Shown here: positions 24,803 through 32,795 of the stretch, in pieces
Layout: the number at the start of each line of letters is the position of its first letter
Position numbering within the stretch: the first letter of the stretch is position 1
Source: Schauerella fraxinea
GTDB lineage: Bacteria; Pseudomonadota; Gammaproteobacteria; Burkholderiales; Burkholderiaceae_B
DNA length: 64,000 bases
NCBI GenBank assembly: GCA_030849945.1
Contig: JAVDKK010000006.1
Coordinates: forward strand, 1 to 64,000
Reading direction: 5' to 3'
Made by a program: the position numbers and the translations under genes
Notes under the pieces: generated by a model
The model's input: the letters and a program-made list of their open reading frames with translations, nothing else
What the model was told of the DNA's origin: nothing
Databases searched by the model: none

Positions 24803-25759
24803 TTAAGCGCCTTCGAGTTGCTGCCACATATCGACGTCGCGCTCGGCGGTCCAGATGCGCGGGTGATCGTGGCCGGTGGCTTCGTCATAAGCACGCGTCA
24901 CGTCGAACGGCATGCAGTGATCGAAGATCACCCAGTCGCGGTAGCGCGGCTGCATCAGCGCATAGGTTTCGCGATAGATGGTCTTGAGGTCTTTGCCTTC
25001 GGCCACGCCTTGATAGACGCTGCCGTACAGATCGGTCAGAAACGCACGCGTGCCGGCCAGCGCACGCTGCACGTCCTGCGGATTGGTCAGTGCCGGACCG
25101 CGGCCGGGCACCAGTTGCGACGGCGCCATCCGGGCCAGGTTGTCCAAGGTGGCGGGCCAGTCGCGGAAATACGCGTCGCCGGCATACGGCGTGGTCATGT
25201 ACTCGACCAGATCGCCGGCAAACAGGATTTTCTGATCCGGCAGCCACGCGATCGTGTCGCCTTTGGTATGGCCGCGGCCCACCTGCATGAGTTTGACTTC
25301 GAGGTTGCCGAGATCGACGGTCATCTCGCCCGAGAACGTCATCGTGGGCCACGTCAGGCCATCGGGCACCGACTCGACTGCGCGAAAGAGGCGGGGGAAG
25401 CGGCCGATTTCGCTGGCCTTGTCTTGCTCGCCACGCTCGACGATCAGGTCGTACGTGTCGCGGCTGGCGATGATTTCCTGCGCCTCGTAGGCCGATGCGC
25501 CAAACACGCGCACCGCGTGATAGTGCGAGAGCAGCACGTACTTTATAGGCTTGTCGGTTACTTCGCGAATACGGCGGATCACGTCCTGCGCCATGACCGG
25601 CGTGGCTTGCGTGTCGGTGACCATGACGGCGTCGTCGCCGATGATGATGCCGGTGTTGGGATCGCCCTGGGCCGTATAGGCATAGGCGTTGTCCGAAAGC
25701 TTTTCGAACGAGACGACTTTCTCTTCGACGTCGGCGTGCGAAGCAAATTTCTTGGTCAT
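24803..25759 (-). CDS. Metallo-beta-lactamase-fold protein with altered zinc site
   Basis: This 318-residue protein is the first gene of the mhaAB operon; ATG 25759 has GGAGA upstream. It has MBL-fold order: D49 region, LLSHYHAVRVFGAS, QVGRGHTKGD (H164), ILFAGDLVEY (D183) and QLVPGRGPA. The canonical HxHxDH motif is H79-Y-H81-A-V83-R84, and the usual PGHG is PGRG (R220). The three Zn1 histidines and the bridging aspartate remain, while the Asp and two His of the Zn2 site are replaced by V, R and R. It may bind one metal or act differently from hydrolases. A helical C-terminal extension follows residue 230. Substrate is unknown; a role in 3-hydroxyphenylacetate metabolism is inferred from the operon. 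Confidence 0.8.
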   Translation of the reverse strand: MTKKFASHADVEEKVVSFEKLSDNAYAYTAQGDPNTGIIIGDDAVMVTDTQATPVMAQDVIRRIREVTDKPIKYVLLSHYHAVRVFGASAYEAQEIIASRDTYDLIVERGEQDKASEIGRFPRLFRAVESVPDGLTWPTMTFSGEMTVDLGNLEVKLMQVGRGHTKGDTIAWLPDQKILFAGDLVEYMTTPYAGDAYFRDWPATLDNLARMAPSQLVPGRGPALTNPQDVQRALAGTRAFLTDLYGSVYQGVAEGKDLKTIYRETYALMQPRYRDWVIFDHCMPFDVTRAYDEATGHDHPRIWTAERDVDMWQQLEGA

Positions 25760-25805
25760 GAATGGTGTCTCCAGACGGTCGCCTCTACAGGGGCGGTTGG
25801 GATTC

Positions 25806-25834
25806 ACTATAGTCCTGCGTTCGTTTTAGTGCAA
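25806..25834 (-). promoter_or_regulatory. Sigma-70 promoter of the metallohydrolase-fold/mhaAB operon
   Basis: On the minus strand, TTGCAC (25834-25829) and TATAGT (25811-25806) are separated by exactly 17 bases. The -10 box lies about 47 bases upstream of ATG 25759. An AACGAA half-site (complement of TTCGTT 25820-25825) lies in the spacer. Confidence 0.72.
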
Positions 25835-25838
25835 TACG

Positions 25839-25853
25839 TTCGTTATAAACGAA
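25839..25853. promoter_or_regulatory. Putative operator upstream of the mhaAB-operon promoter
   Basis: TTCGTT-ATA-AACGAA is a perfect 6-bp inverted repeat just upstream of the -35 box. A second TTCGTT at 25820-25825 falls inside the promoter spacer, 19 bases away. The arrangement resembles operators of IclR-family aromatic regulators, but no such gene is adjacent; the LysR at 21865 is the nearest regulator. Confidence 0.6.
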
Positions 25854-25860
25854 TCGCCGG

Positions 25861-26688
25861 CTACACCCGCTGGCACTTCGGGCAGTAGTACGTCGCCCGT
25901 TGCCCCTGCACGATGCGCTTGATCGGCGTCTGACACACACGGCATGGCTGCCCGTCGCGTTCATAGACGGCCGCATGGATGGTGAAGTAGGCGCCCGGCT
26001 CACCGCTGGCCCCCACGTAATCGCGCAATGTGCTGCCGCCCGAAGCGAGGGCATCGAGCAGGGTGCTCCGGATCGCTTCGAACAAGCGTTGGCAACGCGC
26101 CAGGGACAGCTTTTGCGCTTGCGTGCGCGGATTGATGCGGGCGCGAAAGAGACTTTCGGATGCGTAGATATTGCCCACGCCAACCACCGCGTGGCCCGCC
26201 AGCAGTGCTTGTTTGATGGCCACCCGCCGCCCTTTGAAGTGATCGTGCAGCCACTTGGCATCGAAGCGCGGGTCGAAGGGCTCGATCCCCAGGCGTGCCA
26301 AAAGCGGATGCGATTCGATCGGCCCGGCCGTCGCGTCATGCCATAGCACCGCACCAAAGCGCCGGGGATCGTGCAGCCTGAAGGTGGCATGCGCAAACAC
26401 CCAATCCACGTGGTCGTGCAAGCGCGGGGCTTCGTCGGCGGGCACCCGGCGCAACGAGCCGGACATTCCCAGGTGCACAATTTGCGTACCGTGGGCAAAC
26501 CGCAAGAGCAGGTATTTGCCGCGGCGCTCGCAGGCTAGCACCGTCTGGTCCGCCAGCAAGGCAGGCAGTTCGGGCGGTATGGGCCAACGGAGGTGCGGGT
26601 GGCGGATGACGAGATGGGACAGGCGGTGGCCTGTCATCACGGCGTCGATTCCACGCCGGGTCGTTTCGACTTCGGGCAGTTCCGGCAT
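25861..26688 (-). CDS. mutM: Formamidopyrimidine-DNA glycosylase
   Basis: This 275-residue DNA repair enzyme excises 8-oxoguanine and FaPy lesions and nicks the abasic site. It starts PELPEVETTRRG after Met, placing the catalytic Pro at position 2 and Glu at 3. The helix-two-turn-helix segment AVVGVGNIYASESLFRARI and the C-terminal zinc finger CRVCQTPIKRIVQGQRATYY followed by CPKC are complete. ATG 26688 is used, not the 18-base longer frame. It is divergent from the TPR gene at 26748 with a 59-base gap. Its stop lies just beside the operator of the mhaAB operon, which reads in the same direction downstream. Confidence 0.97.
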   Translation of the reverse strand: MPELPEVETTRRGIDAVMTGHRLSHLVIRHPHLRWPIPPELPALLADQTVLACERRGKYLLLRFAHGTQIVHLGMSGSLRRVPADEAPRLHDHVDWVFAHATFRLHDPRRFGAVLWHDATAGPIESHPLLARLGIEPFDPRFDAKWLHDHFKGRRVAIKQALLAGHAVVGVGNIYASESLFRARINPRTQAQKLSLARCQRLFEAIRSTLLDALASGGSTLRDYVGASGEPGAYFTIHAAVYERDGQPCRVCQTPIKRIVQGQRATYYCPKCQRV

Positions 26689-26747
26689 GAGCCAGTGTAA
26701 GATCATCCAATGTATGTACTGATTGTGCCATCAACCGGACGGGCCGC

Positions 26748-28571
26748 GTGAAGTCGTCGCAGAAACTCTTGAATATTGGATTGACCGCGCTGTTTGTAGC
26801 CCTGGTGGGAATACACAGCGCGCCCCTGCACGCCGCCGAAAGCCGGCCGCGCGACGCTACCGGTCCTCGGATGGGGCCCAAGACGCAAAAGCCGGAGACG
26901 GAAGTCATCCGCTTGCGTTCGGGGCAACTGCCGCTCGTGTCCCTGACCTCGGATGTGTTCTATCGCGTGGTCAGCGCCGAAATCGCGGCGCAGCGCGGCA
27001 TGCTCGGCGTTGCCGGCACCACCATGGTCAATCTGTCGCGCGACACCAGCGATCCGCGTCTCGCGCGCCGTGGGCTCGAGTTCTTCCTGGCCGGCGGCAA
27101 TCTGCGCGGCGCGCTCGAAGCCTCGCGGGCCTGGTCGCGCCTGTCGCCCAACGATATCGAAGCCAATTCCACCGAGCTTGCCCTGTCGGCCGCCAATGGC
27201 CAGACCGAAGGCCTCGCGGAAGCGCTGCGCGTTCGCATCGACGCCTCCAAGGACAAGCCGGCCGCCATTGGCCAGGCGCTGGCTGTGTTGAGCCGCCTGA
27301 ACGACAAGCGCATCGCGTTTCAGATTCTCGATCAGGCTCTGAGCCCGTCGGCGCGCAAGTCGCCGGCCGCGTTCCTGGCGCTGTCGGATGTGGCGCAAGC
27401 CGGTGGCGATACGCCGCGCGCGTTGGCTGAGGCGCGCAATGCCTTGCGTGTGGATCCGAATTCCGAAGAAGCGGCGCAGCGTCTGCTCGAATACGGCATG
27501 GTCGCCGATCCGGCGCGCGCGCAAGCCGATGCCCGCGCCTACATCGCCCGGCATCCCGATGCGCGCAAATTGCGTCTGATGCTGGCTGGCCAACTGGCCG
27601 ACACCGGCGATTACGACGGTTCACTTACCGAGCTGCAAGCGATGTCCAGGCAGTCGCCGGAAGACTTCGATTTGCTGTCGCTGCAGGCGCAGGTGGCCTA
27701 TAAGGCCGGCCGTGCCGATCAGGCGCGTTCGCTGCTCGAACAGTATCTGAGCGTGCAGAATCAACGCGAGCAGGCCACCGTGCCGGGTGCGAGCGACGCA
27801 GGTGCCGCCGCCGCCGACGCGCATGCGATGCTGGCCAAGATCGCCGAAGATCAAGGCCGCTACGACGATGCCGTGGCGCAGCTGGACCAGATCGACGATC
27901 CTTCGTTGCGCTACTCGTCCACCGTGCGCCAGGCGGGCATCCGTGCCAAGCAAGGCCGGGTGGCCGAAGCCGTGCGCTTGATCGACACCGCCGAGCCGCT
28001 GGACGACGACGAGCGCGTGATCGGTGTGCTGGCGAAGGCGCAGATCCTGCGCGATGCCGATCAGCTCGACGCCGCGGTGAAGGTGCTGTCCGATGCGGAT
28101 CGCGCCATTCCCGATAGCGTCGAGATCAAGTACGAACTCGCCATGACGGTCGAGCGCCAGGGCAAGTTCGATCAGCTCGAAAAATTGTTGCGCGAAGTGA
28201 TTGCGCTCGATCCCGATCACGCGCATGCCTACAACGCCTTGGGCTATACGTTGGCCGACAACAACAAGCGTCTGCCGGAAGCGCAGTCGCTCATTGGTCG
28301 CGCCATGGAGCTCAAGCCGGGCGATCCCTTCATCATGGACAGCATGGGCTGGGTGAAATATCGCCTGGGCGACAACGCCGCCGCCATCGATTTCCTGCGC
28401 AAGGCCTACGTGCTGCGCCCGGAAGCCGATATCGCCGCCCACCTGGCCGAAGTGCTGTGGGTGGACGGCAAGCGTGACGAGGCGCAGAAGCTGCTGCAGG
28501 GCGCCTTCCAAAAGGATCCCAACAACAAAACGCTCAATGAGACGATCCAGCGCTTGGGTGTGAAGTTATGA
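26748..28571 (+). CDS. Exported tetratricopeptide-repeat protein
   Basis: This 607-residue protein starts with a signal peptide (MKSSQKLLNIGLTALFVALV, cleavage probably after APLHAA near residue 30). It continues almost entirely as TPR helices with the pattern of small and large residues, for example YNALGYTLADNNKRLPEAQS and MGWVKYRLGDNAAAIDFLRK near the C-terminus. TPR proteins are scaffolds; no enzyme motif is visible. Start is GTG 26748. It overlaps lolB by four bases (ATGA), and this TPR-lolB-ispE order is common in Burkholderiales, which suggests an envelope assembly role with outer-membrane lipoproteins. The exact function is not known. Confidence 0.87.
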   Translation: MKSSQKLLNIGLTALFVALVGIHSAPLHAAESRPRDATGPRMGPKTQKPETEVIRLRSGQLPLVSLTSDVFYRVVSAEIAAQRGMLGVAGTTMVNLSRDTSDPRLARRGLEFFLAGGNLRGALEASRAWSRLSPNDIEANSTELALSAANGQTEGLAEALRVRIDASKDKPAAIGQALAVLSRLNDKRIAFQILDQALSPSARKSPAAFLALSDVAQAGGDTPRALAEARNALRVDPNSEEAAQRLLEYGMVADPARAQADARAYIARHPDARKLRLMLAGQLADTGDYDGSLTELQAMSRQSPEDFDLLSLQAQVAYKAGRADQARSLLEQYLSVQNQREQATVPGASDAGAAAADAHAMLAKIAEDQGRYDDAVAQLDQIDDPSLRYSSTVRQAGIRAKQGRVAEAVRLIDTAEPLDDDERVIGVLAKAQILRDADQLDAAVKVLSDADRAIPDSVEIKYELAMTVERQGKFDQLEKLLREVIALDPDHAHAYNALGYTLADNNKRLPEAQSLIGRAMELKPGDPFIMDSMGWVKYRLGDNAAAIDFLRKAYVLRPEADIAAHLAEVLWVDGKRDEAQKLLQGAFQKDPNNKTLNETIQRLGVKL

Positions 28572-29137
28572 AGGCATGGCGTGTAGCGATCGCAGGCGCG
28601 TTGTGCCTGGTGTTGGCGGCGTGCGTGACGCCGGATCGTATCGGTGGCTCCGGTCGTGCCGATGAGTTCAGCCGGGTAGGGCGCTTTGCCCTGACCGTGA
28701 CCGAGCCTGACGGCAAACAGGATGCGGTGCAAGGCGGATTTTCGTGGCTGGATGAAGGCGACCGGTATGTGCTGGATCTCACCAATCCGCTCGGATCCAC
28801 GCAAGCGCGCGTTGAAGGCACGGCCCGAGGCGCCACGCTTACGCGTGCCAATGGCGAGGTGCTTCAAGCCGACGATCCCGATGCCTTGGCAGAAGAAGCG
28901 CTGGGCAGCCCGGTACCGGTTTCCGGCATGCGCGATTGGCTGCGTGGCCGCACGGCGCGTCAACCTGCCGCCACCGAATTGCAGCGCGACGCGCAAAATC
29001 GCCCCACATCCTTTCAACAGGGCGGCTGGCAGGCCAATCTGTCGCGCTACGACGCTCAAGGCCCCCAACTGCTCGTCCTCGAACGCCGTGTCGATGGCCG
29101 CCGCGTTGTGGTTCGGCTGGTCGTCAACGCGCCCTGA
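28568..29137 (+). CDS. lolB: Outer-membrane lipoprotein insertion factor LolB
   Basis: This 189-residue lipoprotein has a short signal peptide with lipobox LAAC, so C19 is lipidated. Residue 20 is V and not Asp, consistent with outer-membrane sorting. The body fits LolB: VGRFALTVTEPDGKQDAVQG, an early FSWLDEG strand, and the final ERRVDGRRVVVRLVVNAP. LolB receives lipoproteins from LolA and inserts them into the outer membrane. It overlaps the TPR gene start-to-stop and precedes ispE, the standard betaproteobacterial order. A 9-bp hairpin without T-tract follows at 29152-29177. Confidence 0.92.
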   Translation: MKAWRVAIAGALCLVLAACVTPDRIGGSGRADEFSRVGRFALTVTEPDGKQDAVQGGFSWLDEGDRYVLDLTNPLGSTQARVEGTARGATLTRANGEVLQADDPDALAEEALGSPVPVSGMRDWLRGRTARQPAATELQRDAQNRPTSFQQGGWQANLSRYDAQGPQLLVLERRVDGRRVVVRLVVNAP

Positions 29138-29151
29138 TCGCTTGATGGATG

Positions 29152-29177
29152 GCGCGATGCCTATGTGTGCATCGCGC
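29152..29177 (+). other. Hairpin between lolB and ispE
   Basis: GCGCGATGC (29152-29160) pairs perfectly with GCATCGCGC (29169-29177) around an 8-base loop. No T-run follows, so it is more likely an RNA stability or attenuation element than an intrinsic terminator. Confidence 0.45.
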
Positions 29178-29227
29178 TGGTCTTACGCGCCGCATCTCGC
29201 GGCGCGATTCGTTTGAAACGCACGCCC

Positions 29228-30169
29228 GTGACCCTTTACGACATTCCGGCTCCGGCCAAAATCAATTTGTTCCTGCATGTGGTGGGCCGCCGCGCCGACG
29301 GCTATCACTTGCTGCAAACGGTATTCCGCTTCATCGATCTGCAAGACACGCTACATATCGAGGTGCGTCGCGATGGGCAGATCACGCGCGCCTACGATCT
29401 GCCGGGCGTGTCCCACAACGATGATCTGTGCGTGCGGGCTGCCCGTGCGTTGCAGGCCGCGACCGGATGCACGCAGGGTGCGCACATCGATCTGGTCAAA
29501 CGCATTCCGGCCGGAGGTGGGCTGGGCGGGGGATCGAGCGATGCGGCCAGTGTGATGATGGCGCTCAATCGCGCGTGGAACACCGGGTTGTCGCGCGAAG
29601 CGCTGATGGCGCTCGCGTTGCCGCTGGGGGCCGATGTGCCGGTGTTCATCTTCGGTCAATCGGCCTTTGCCGAGGGGGTCGGTGAAAAACTGACGGCGGT
29701 CACGCTGCCGGAGCGCGCGTATGTGATCGCGCAACCGGACGCTTCGGTGCCGACGATGTCGGTTTTTAGCGACCCCGATTTGACAAGAGATTCTCCGGTG
29801 ATCATAATAGCGGACTTTCTTGCACGGCCCACTTCTGACTTCGGTCGGAATGATCTGGAACCGGTGGTTTGCAAGCGTTTTGAGCCCGTCTCGAATGCCT
29901 TGCGAGCCCTGAAACAGATGGGAGTGGCTGCGCGAATGTCGGGTTCCGGTGCGTGTTTGTTTGCCGAATATCCCACTTTCGCAACAGCCGTTTTGGCAGA
30001 GCAGGAAATTGCCGCTACAATGCGTGCCGCAAGTCGAGGTTCTGCAACCTCACCTGGCCGGACAAGCGAGCAGGCAAGCACAGATGATGTGTATGCCGCC
30101 GCCCGATTCAGGTTGCTGCAGTCCTGCTCCGGTCTTGACGAGCATCCGTTGCGGTATTGGATTGCTTGA
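29228..30169 (+). CDS. ispE: 4-diphosphocytidyl-2-C-methyl-D-erythritol kinase
   Basis: This protein of about 313 residues phosphorylates CDP-ME in the MEP isoprenoid pathway. It has the N-terminal PAPAKINLFLHVVGRRADGYH, the GHMP ATP-binding loop PAGGGLGGGSSDAASVMMAL, and the C-terminal AARMSGSGACLFAEY. GTG 29228 places the N-terminus correctly; TTG 29213 is a weaker alternative. The last 35 or so residues beyond the usual end are Ser/Arg-rich with no family match and stop only four bases before tRNA-Gln. That segment's DNA holds a promoter for the tRNA, so the tail may be tolerated read-out and not functional. Confidence 0.95.
   Translation: MTLYDIPAPAKINLFLHVVGRRADGYHLLQTVFRFIDLQDTLHIEVRRDGQITRAYDLPGVSHNDDLCVRAARALQAATGCTQGAHIDLVKRIPAGGGLGGGSSDAASVMMALNRAWNTGLSREALMALALPLGADVPVFIFGQSAFAEGVGEKLTAVTLPERAYVIAQPDASVPTMSVFSDPDLTRDSPVIIIADFLARPTSDFGRNDLEPVVCKRFEPVSNALRALKQMGVAARMSGSGACLFAEYPTFATAVLAEQEIAATMRAASRGSATSPGRTSEQASTDDVYAAARFRLLQSCSGLDEHPLRYWIA
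29993..30021 (+). promoter_or_regulatory. Promoter for tRNA-Gln inside ispE
   Basis: TTGGCA (29993-29998) and TACAAT (30016-30021) are separated by 17 bases, a near-consensus sigma-70 promoter. It lies within the 3' part of ispE, about 150 bases upstream of tRNA-Gln. Confidence 0.6.
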
Positions 30170-30173
30170 TTGT

Positions 30174-30247
30174 TGGGGAGTCGCCAAGTTGGTTAAGGCA
30201 CTGGATTTTGATTCCAGCATGCGAAGGTTCGAATCCTTCCTCCCCAG
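30174..30247 (+). tRNA. tRNA-Gln (anticodon TTG)
   Basis: The sequence folds as a complete cloverleaf. Acceptor TGGGGAG pairs with CTCCCCA, the anticodon stem CTGGA/TCCAG carries loop TTTTGAT (anticodon TTG), and the T-arm is GAAGG-TTCGAAT-CCTTC. Discriminator is G30247. The CCA end is not fully encoded (CCC follows). Position between ispE and prs is the usual one in betaproteobacteria. Confidence 0.95.
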
Positions 30248-30267
30248 CCCGAATTCATAAAAATATT

Positions 30268-30323
30268 AAAAAAAGCTGTTGAACATGCCCGTCTGATACT
30301 GGCCCGGTTCAGCAGCTTTTTTT
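30268..30323. terminator. Intrinsic terminator between tRNA-Gln and prs
   Basis: A-tract plus GCTGTTGAAC (30275-30284) pairs with GTTCAGCAGC (30307-30316), one U-G wobble, followed by seven T. It should end the ispE/tRNA-Gln transcript, so prs needs its own promoter or read-through. Confidence 0.82.
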
Positions 30324-30384
30324 GTTGGTACGTATCAAACCGGCGTCCCGCGCCGCGCCTTCTCACTCGACAGCAGCACCGCTC

Positions 30385-31335
30385 ATGCCAAACGACAGCT
30401 TCATGATTTTCACCGGGACGGCCAACACACGTTTGGCCGTCGACGTGGTCAACCATCTGGACATGTCCTTGGGCAAGATGACGGTCGGCCGTTTTTCCGA
30501 CGGCGAAGTCATGGTCGAGATCAATGAGAACGTGCGCGGTAAAGACGTGTTCGTGCTGCAGCCCACCTGTGCGCCTACCAATGACAACCTGATGGAAGTC
30601 ATGGTCATGGTCGACGCGCTGCGCCGTGCCTCGGCCGGCCGCATCACCGCCGCCATTCCTTACTTTGGCTATGCGCGCCAGGATCGCCGTCCGCGTTCGG
30701 CGCGTGTGTCGATTTCGGCCAAGGTCGTGGCCAACATGTTGCAGGTCGCCGGTGTCGATCGCGTCCTCACCATGGACCTGCACGCCGATCAAATTCAAGG
30801 CTTTTTCGACATCCCGGTCGATAACATCTACGCCGGTCCGATTTTGCTGGGCGACATCTGGCGCCGCAATTTCTCGAACCTCGTGGTGGTGTCGCCCGAT
30901 ATCGGCGGCGTGGTGCGCGCCCGTGCGTTGGCCAAGCAGCTCGAGGCCGATCTGGCCATCATCGACAAGCGTCGTCCGCGCGCCAACGTCTCGGAAGTGA
31001 TGAACATCATCGGTGAGATCGATGGCCGCACCTGCTTGATCATGGATGACATGGTCGATACGGCCGGTACGCTGTGCAAGGCTGCCCAGGCGCTCAAAGA
31101 GCGTGGCGCCGGCGCGGTGTACGCGTATTGCACGCACCCGGTGCTGTCCGGTGGCGCGATCGACCGTATTGCGGATTCGGAACTCGACGAGCTCGTCGTT
31201 ACCGACTCCATCCCGTTGTCGGATCAGGCTGCCCAGTGCGGCAAGATCCGTCAATTGTCGTGCGCAGCACTGCTGGGCGAGACCATCCTGCGTATCTCGA
31301 ACGCCGAATCGGTCAGCTCGCTGTTCGTCGACTAA
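30385..31335 (+). CDS. prs: Ribose-phosphate pyrophosphokinase
   Basis: This 316-residue enzyme makes PRPP from ribose-5-phosphate and ATP for nucleotide, His, Trp and NAD synthesis. Visible motifs are FTGTANTRLAVDVVNHL at the N-terminus, RFSDGEVMVEINENVRGKDVF, the catalytic flexible loop FGYARQDRRPR, DLHADQIQGFF, VVSPDIGGVVRARALAK, and the PRPP-binding CLIMDDMVDTAGTLCKAAQ. Start ATG 30385 is the conserved one. It lies downstream of a terminator and before rplY, as in most Burkholderiales. Confidence 0.98.
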   Translation: MPNDSFMIFTGTANTRLAVDVVNHLDMSLGKMTVGRFSDGEVMVEINENVRGKDVFVLQPTCAPTNDNLMEVMVMVDALRRASAGRITAAIPYFGYARQDRRPRSARVSISAKVVANMLQVAGVDRVLTMDLHADQIQGFFDIPVDNIYAGPILLGDIWRRNFSNLVVVSPDIGGVVRARALAKQLEADLAIIDKRRPRANVSEVMNIIGEIDGRTCLIMDDMVDTAGTLCKAAQALKERGAGAVYAYCTHPVLSGGAIDRIADSELDELVVTDSIPLSDQAAQCGKIRQLSCAALLGETILRISNAESVSSLFVD

Positions 31336-31389
31336 GTAAAGCTTTCAGAATTGCGCGTGCCGCTGGTCGCGGCGGCACGTTCAGATGAC

Positions 31390-31408
31390 GGCGGGCATGT
31401 TGCCCGCC
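31390..31408 (+). other. Hairpin in the rplY leader
   Basis: GGCGGGC (31390-31396) pairs perfectly with GCCCGCC (31402-31408) around ATGTT. There is no T-run. Lying 50 bases before rplY, it could be prs 3'-end stabilising structure or part of an L25 leader. Confidence 0.4.
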
Positions 31409-31458
31409 GTGTCGCTAATCGGACGCCAGATCACGGTGTCCACTGTTTGGAGTTATCC

Positions 31459-32091
31459 ATGAAATTCAATGCCACTACGCGTAGCGTACAGGGATCGAGT
31501 GCGAGCCGCCGCCTGCGCCACGCTGGCCGCGTTCCCGCCATCGTTTACGGTGGAACGAGCGAGCCCAAGAACATCGAACTCGATCACAATGAAATTTTCC
31601 ATGCCCTGCGCAAGGAACAATTCCATTCGTCGATCCTGGAAATGCAACTGGAAGGCAAGAGCGAGCAGGTTCTGCTGCGTTCGGTCCAATGGCACGCCTA
31701 TCGCCAATTGGTCCTGCACGTTGACTTCCAACGCGTCGATGCCAAGTCGGCTCTGCACACCAAGGTGCCCCTGCACTTCATCAACGAAGAATCGTCGCCG
31801 GCCGTCAAGCTCAACGCTGCTGTCGTGACGCACATCGTGACCGAACTGGAAATTTCTTGCTTGCCCAAGAACTTGCCCCCGTTCATCGAAGTGGACCTGG
31901 GCAACCTGTTGGTTGGCGAACCCCTGCACCTCTCGCACATCAAGCTGCCGAACGGCGTGACGTACATTCCCCACGGCGCTGAAACCGACCCGATCCTGGC
32001 CTCGGCCAACGTGAAGGGTCCGCAAGAGATCGAAGAAGACGAAGCCGCTCCGGCTCAAGGCGACGACGCGCCCGACGCGCCGCAGGCCTGA
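31459..32091 (+). CDS. rplY: 50S ribosomal protein L25/general stress protein Ctc
   Basis: This 210-residue protein binds 5S rRNA in the large ribosomal subunit. The N-terminal L25 domain (about residues 1-92) starts MKFNATTRSVQGSSASRRLR with RVPAIVYGG. The C-terminal beta domain of the long Ctc-type form follows, with HIVTELEISCLPKNLPPFIE. The protein ends in an acidic Ala/Pro tail. Start ATG 31459 has GGAG at 31449-31452. It is followed by a strong terminator and then pth, a common order in proteobacteria. Confidence 0.97.
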   Translation: MKFNATTRSVQGSSASRRLRHAGRVPAIVYGGTSEPKNIELDHNEIFHALRKEQFHSSILEMQLEGKSEQVLLRSVQWHAYRQLVLHVDFQRVDAKSALHTKVPLHFINEESSPAVKLNAAVVTHIVTELEISCLPKNLPPFIEVDLGNLLVGEPLHLSHIKLPNGVTYIPHGAETDPILASANVKGPQEIEEDEAAPAQGDDAPDAPQA

Positions 32092-32130
32092 TAGACGCGA
32101 TCCCCAGCTTAAACTGGCGGATCGAACGAA

Positions 32131-32173
32131 CCCTGCGCGTGCGCGATTCGCATGCGCAGGGTTTTTTTCTTTT
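32131..32173 (+). terminator. Intrinsic terminator after rplY
   Basis: CCCTGCGCGTGCG (32131-32143) pairs with CGCATGCGCAGGG (32149-32161) with one G-U pair, followed by TTTTTTTCTTTT. A classic rho-independent terminator. Confidence 0.92.
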
Positions 32174-32198
32174 GAGGCTTCAGGGACAAGGGTTCAGC

Positions 32199-32795
32199 AT
32201 GTCGACACCAATACGACTCATCGTCGGACTGGGCAATCCTGGTGCGGAATACGAGACCACGCGGCATAATGCCGGCTTCTGGCTGGCCGACCACGTGGCC
32301 GACGATCTGAAGGCGTCGTTTACCGTCGAGAAAGCGTTCTCCGGTGCGGTCGCCAAGGCACGCGTCGATGGCGAGAATGTGTTGCTGCTCAAACCCATGA
32401 CATATATGAACCGCTCCGGCCTGGCCGTGGGCGCGTTGGCGCGTTTCTACAAGTTCGCGCCCGAACAAGTGCTCGTGCTGCATGACGAACTCGATCTGCT
32501 GCCGGGCCAGGTCAAAATGAAACAAGGCGGCGGTCACGCCGGTCACAATGGCCTGAAGGATATCCAGGCCGCGCTCGGCAGCCCCGATTTCTGGCGCCTG
32601 CGGTTGGGTATCGGCCATCCGCGCACGCTGAATCTTGCGCAGCAAGTCGCCGACTTCGTGCTGCACCCGCCGCGCCGTGAAGAGCAGACCGAGATCGATC
32701 GCGTGATCGATCGCTGCCGTGCGGTGATGACGTGGTTCTTGCAGGGCGATTTTGCCCGCGCATCGCGGCAGTTGGCCGATGGCGGCGTGAAGTGA
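32199..32795 (+). CDS. pth: Peptidyl-tRNA hydrolase
   Basis: This 198-residue enzyme cleaves peptidyl-tRNA released from stalled ribosomes. Conserved features are the N-terminal IRLIVGLGNPGAEYETTRHN with its catalytic His, the LLLKPMTYMNRSG segment, VLHDELDLLPGQVKMKQGGG, HAGHNGLKDIQAALG, and FWRLRLGIGHP. ATG 32199 is used; an open frame extends to 32139 but that part overlaps the rplY terminator. Its stop overlaps the GTG start of the next gene (GTGA). Confidence 0.98.
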   Translation: MSTPIRLIVGLGNPGAEYETTRHNAGFWLADHVADDLKASFTVEKAFSGAVAKARVDGENVLLLKPMTYMNRSGLAVGALARFYKFAPEQVLVLHDELDLLPGQVKMKQGGGHAGHNGLKDIQAALGSPDFWRLRLGIGHPRTLNLAQQVADFVLHPPRREEQTEIDRVIDRCRAVMTWFLQGDFARASRQLADGGVK

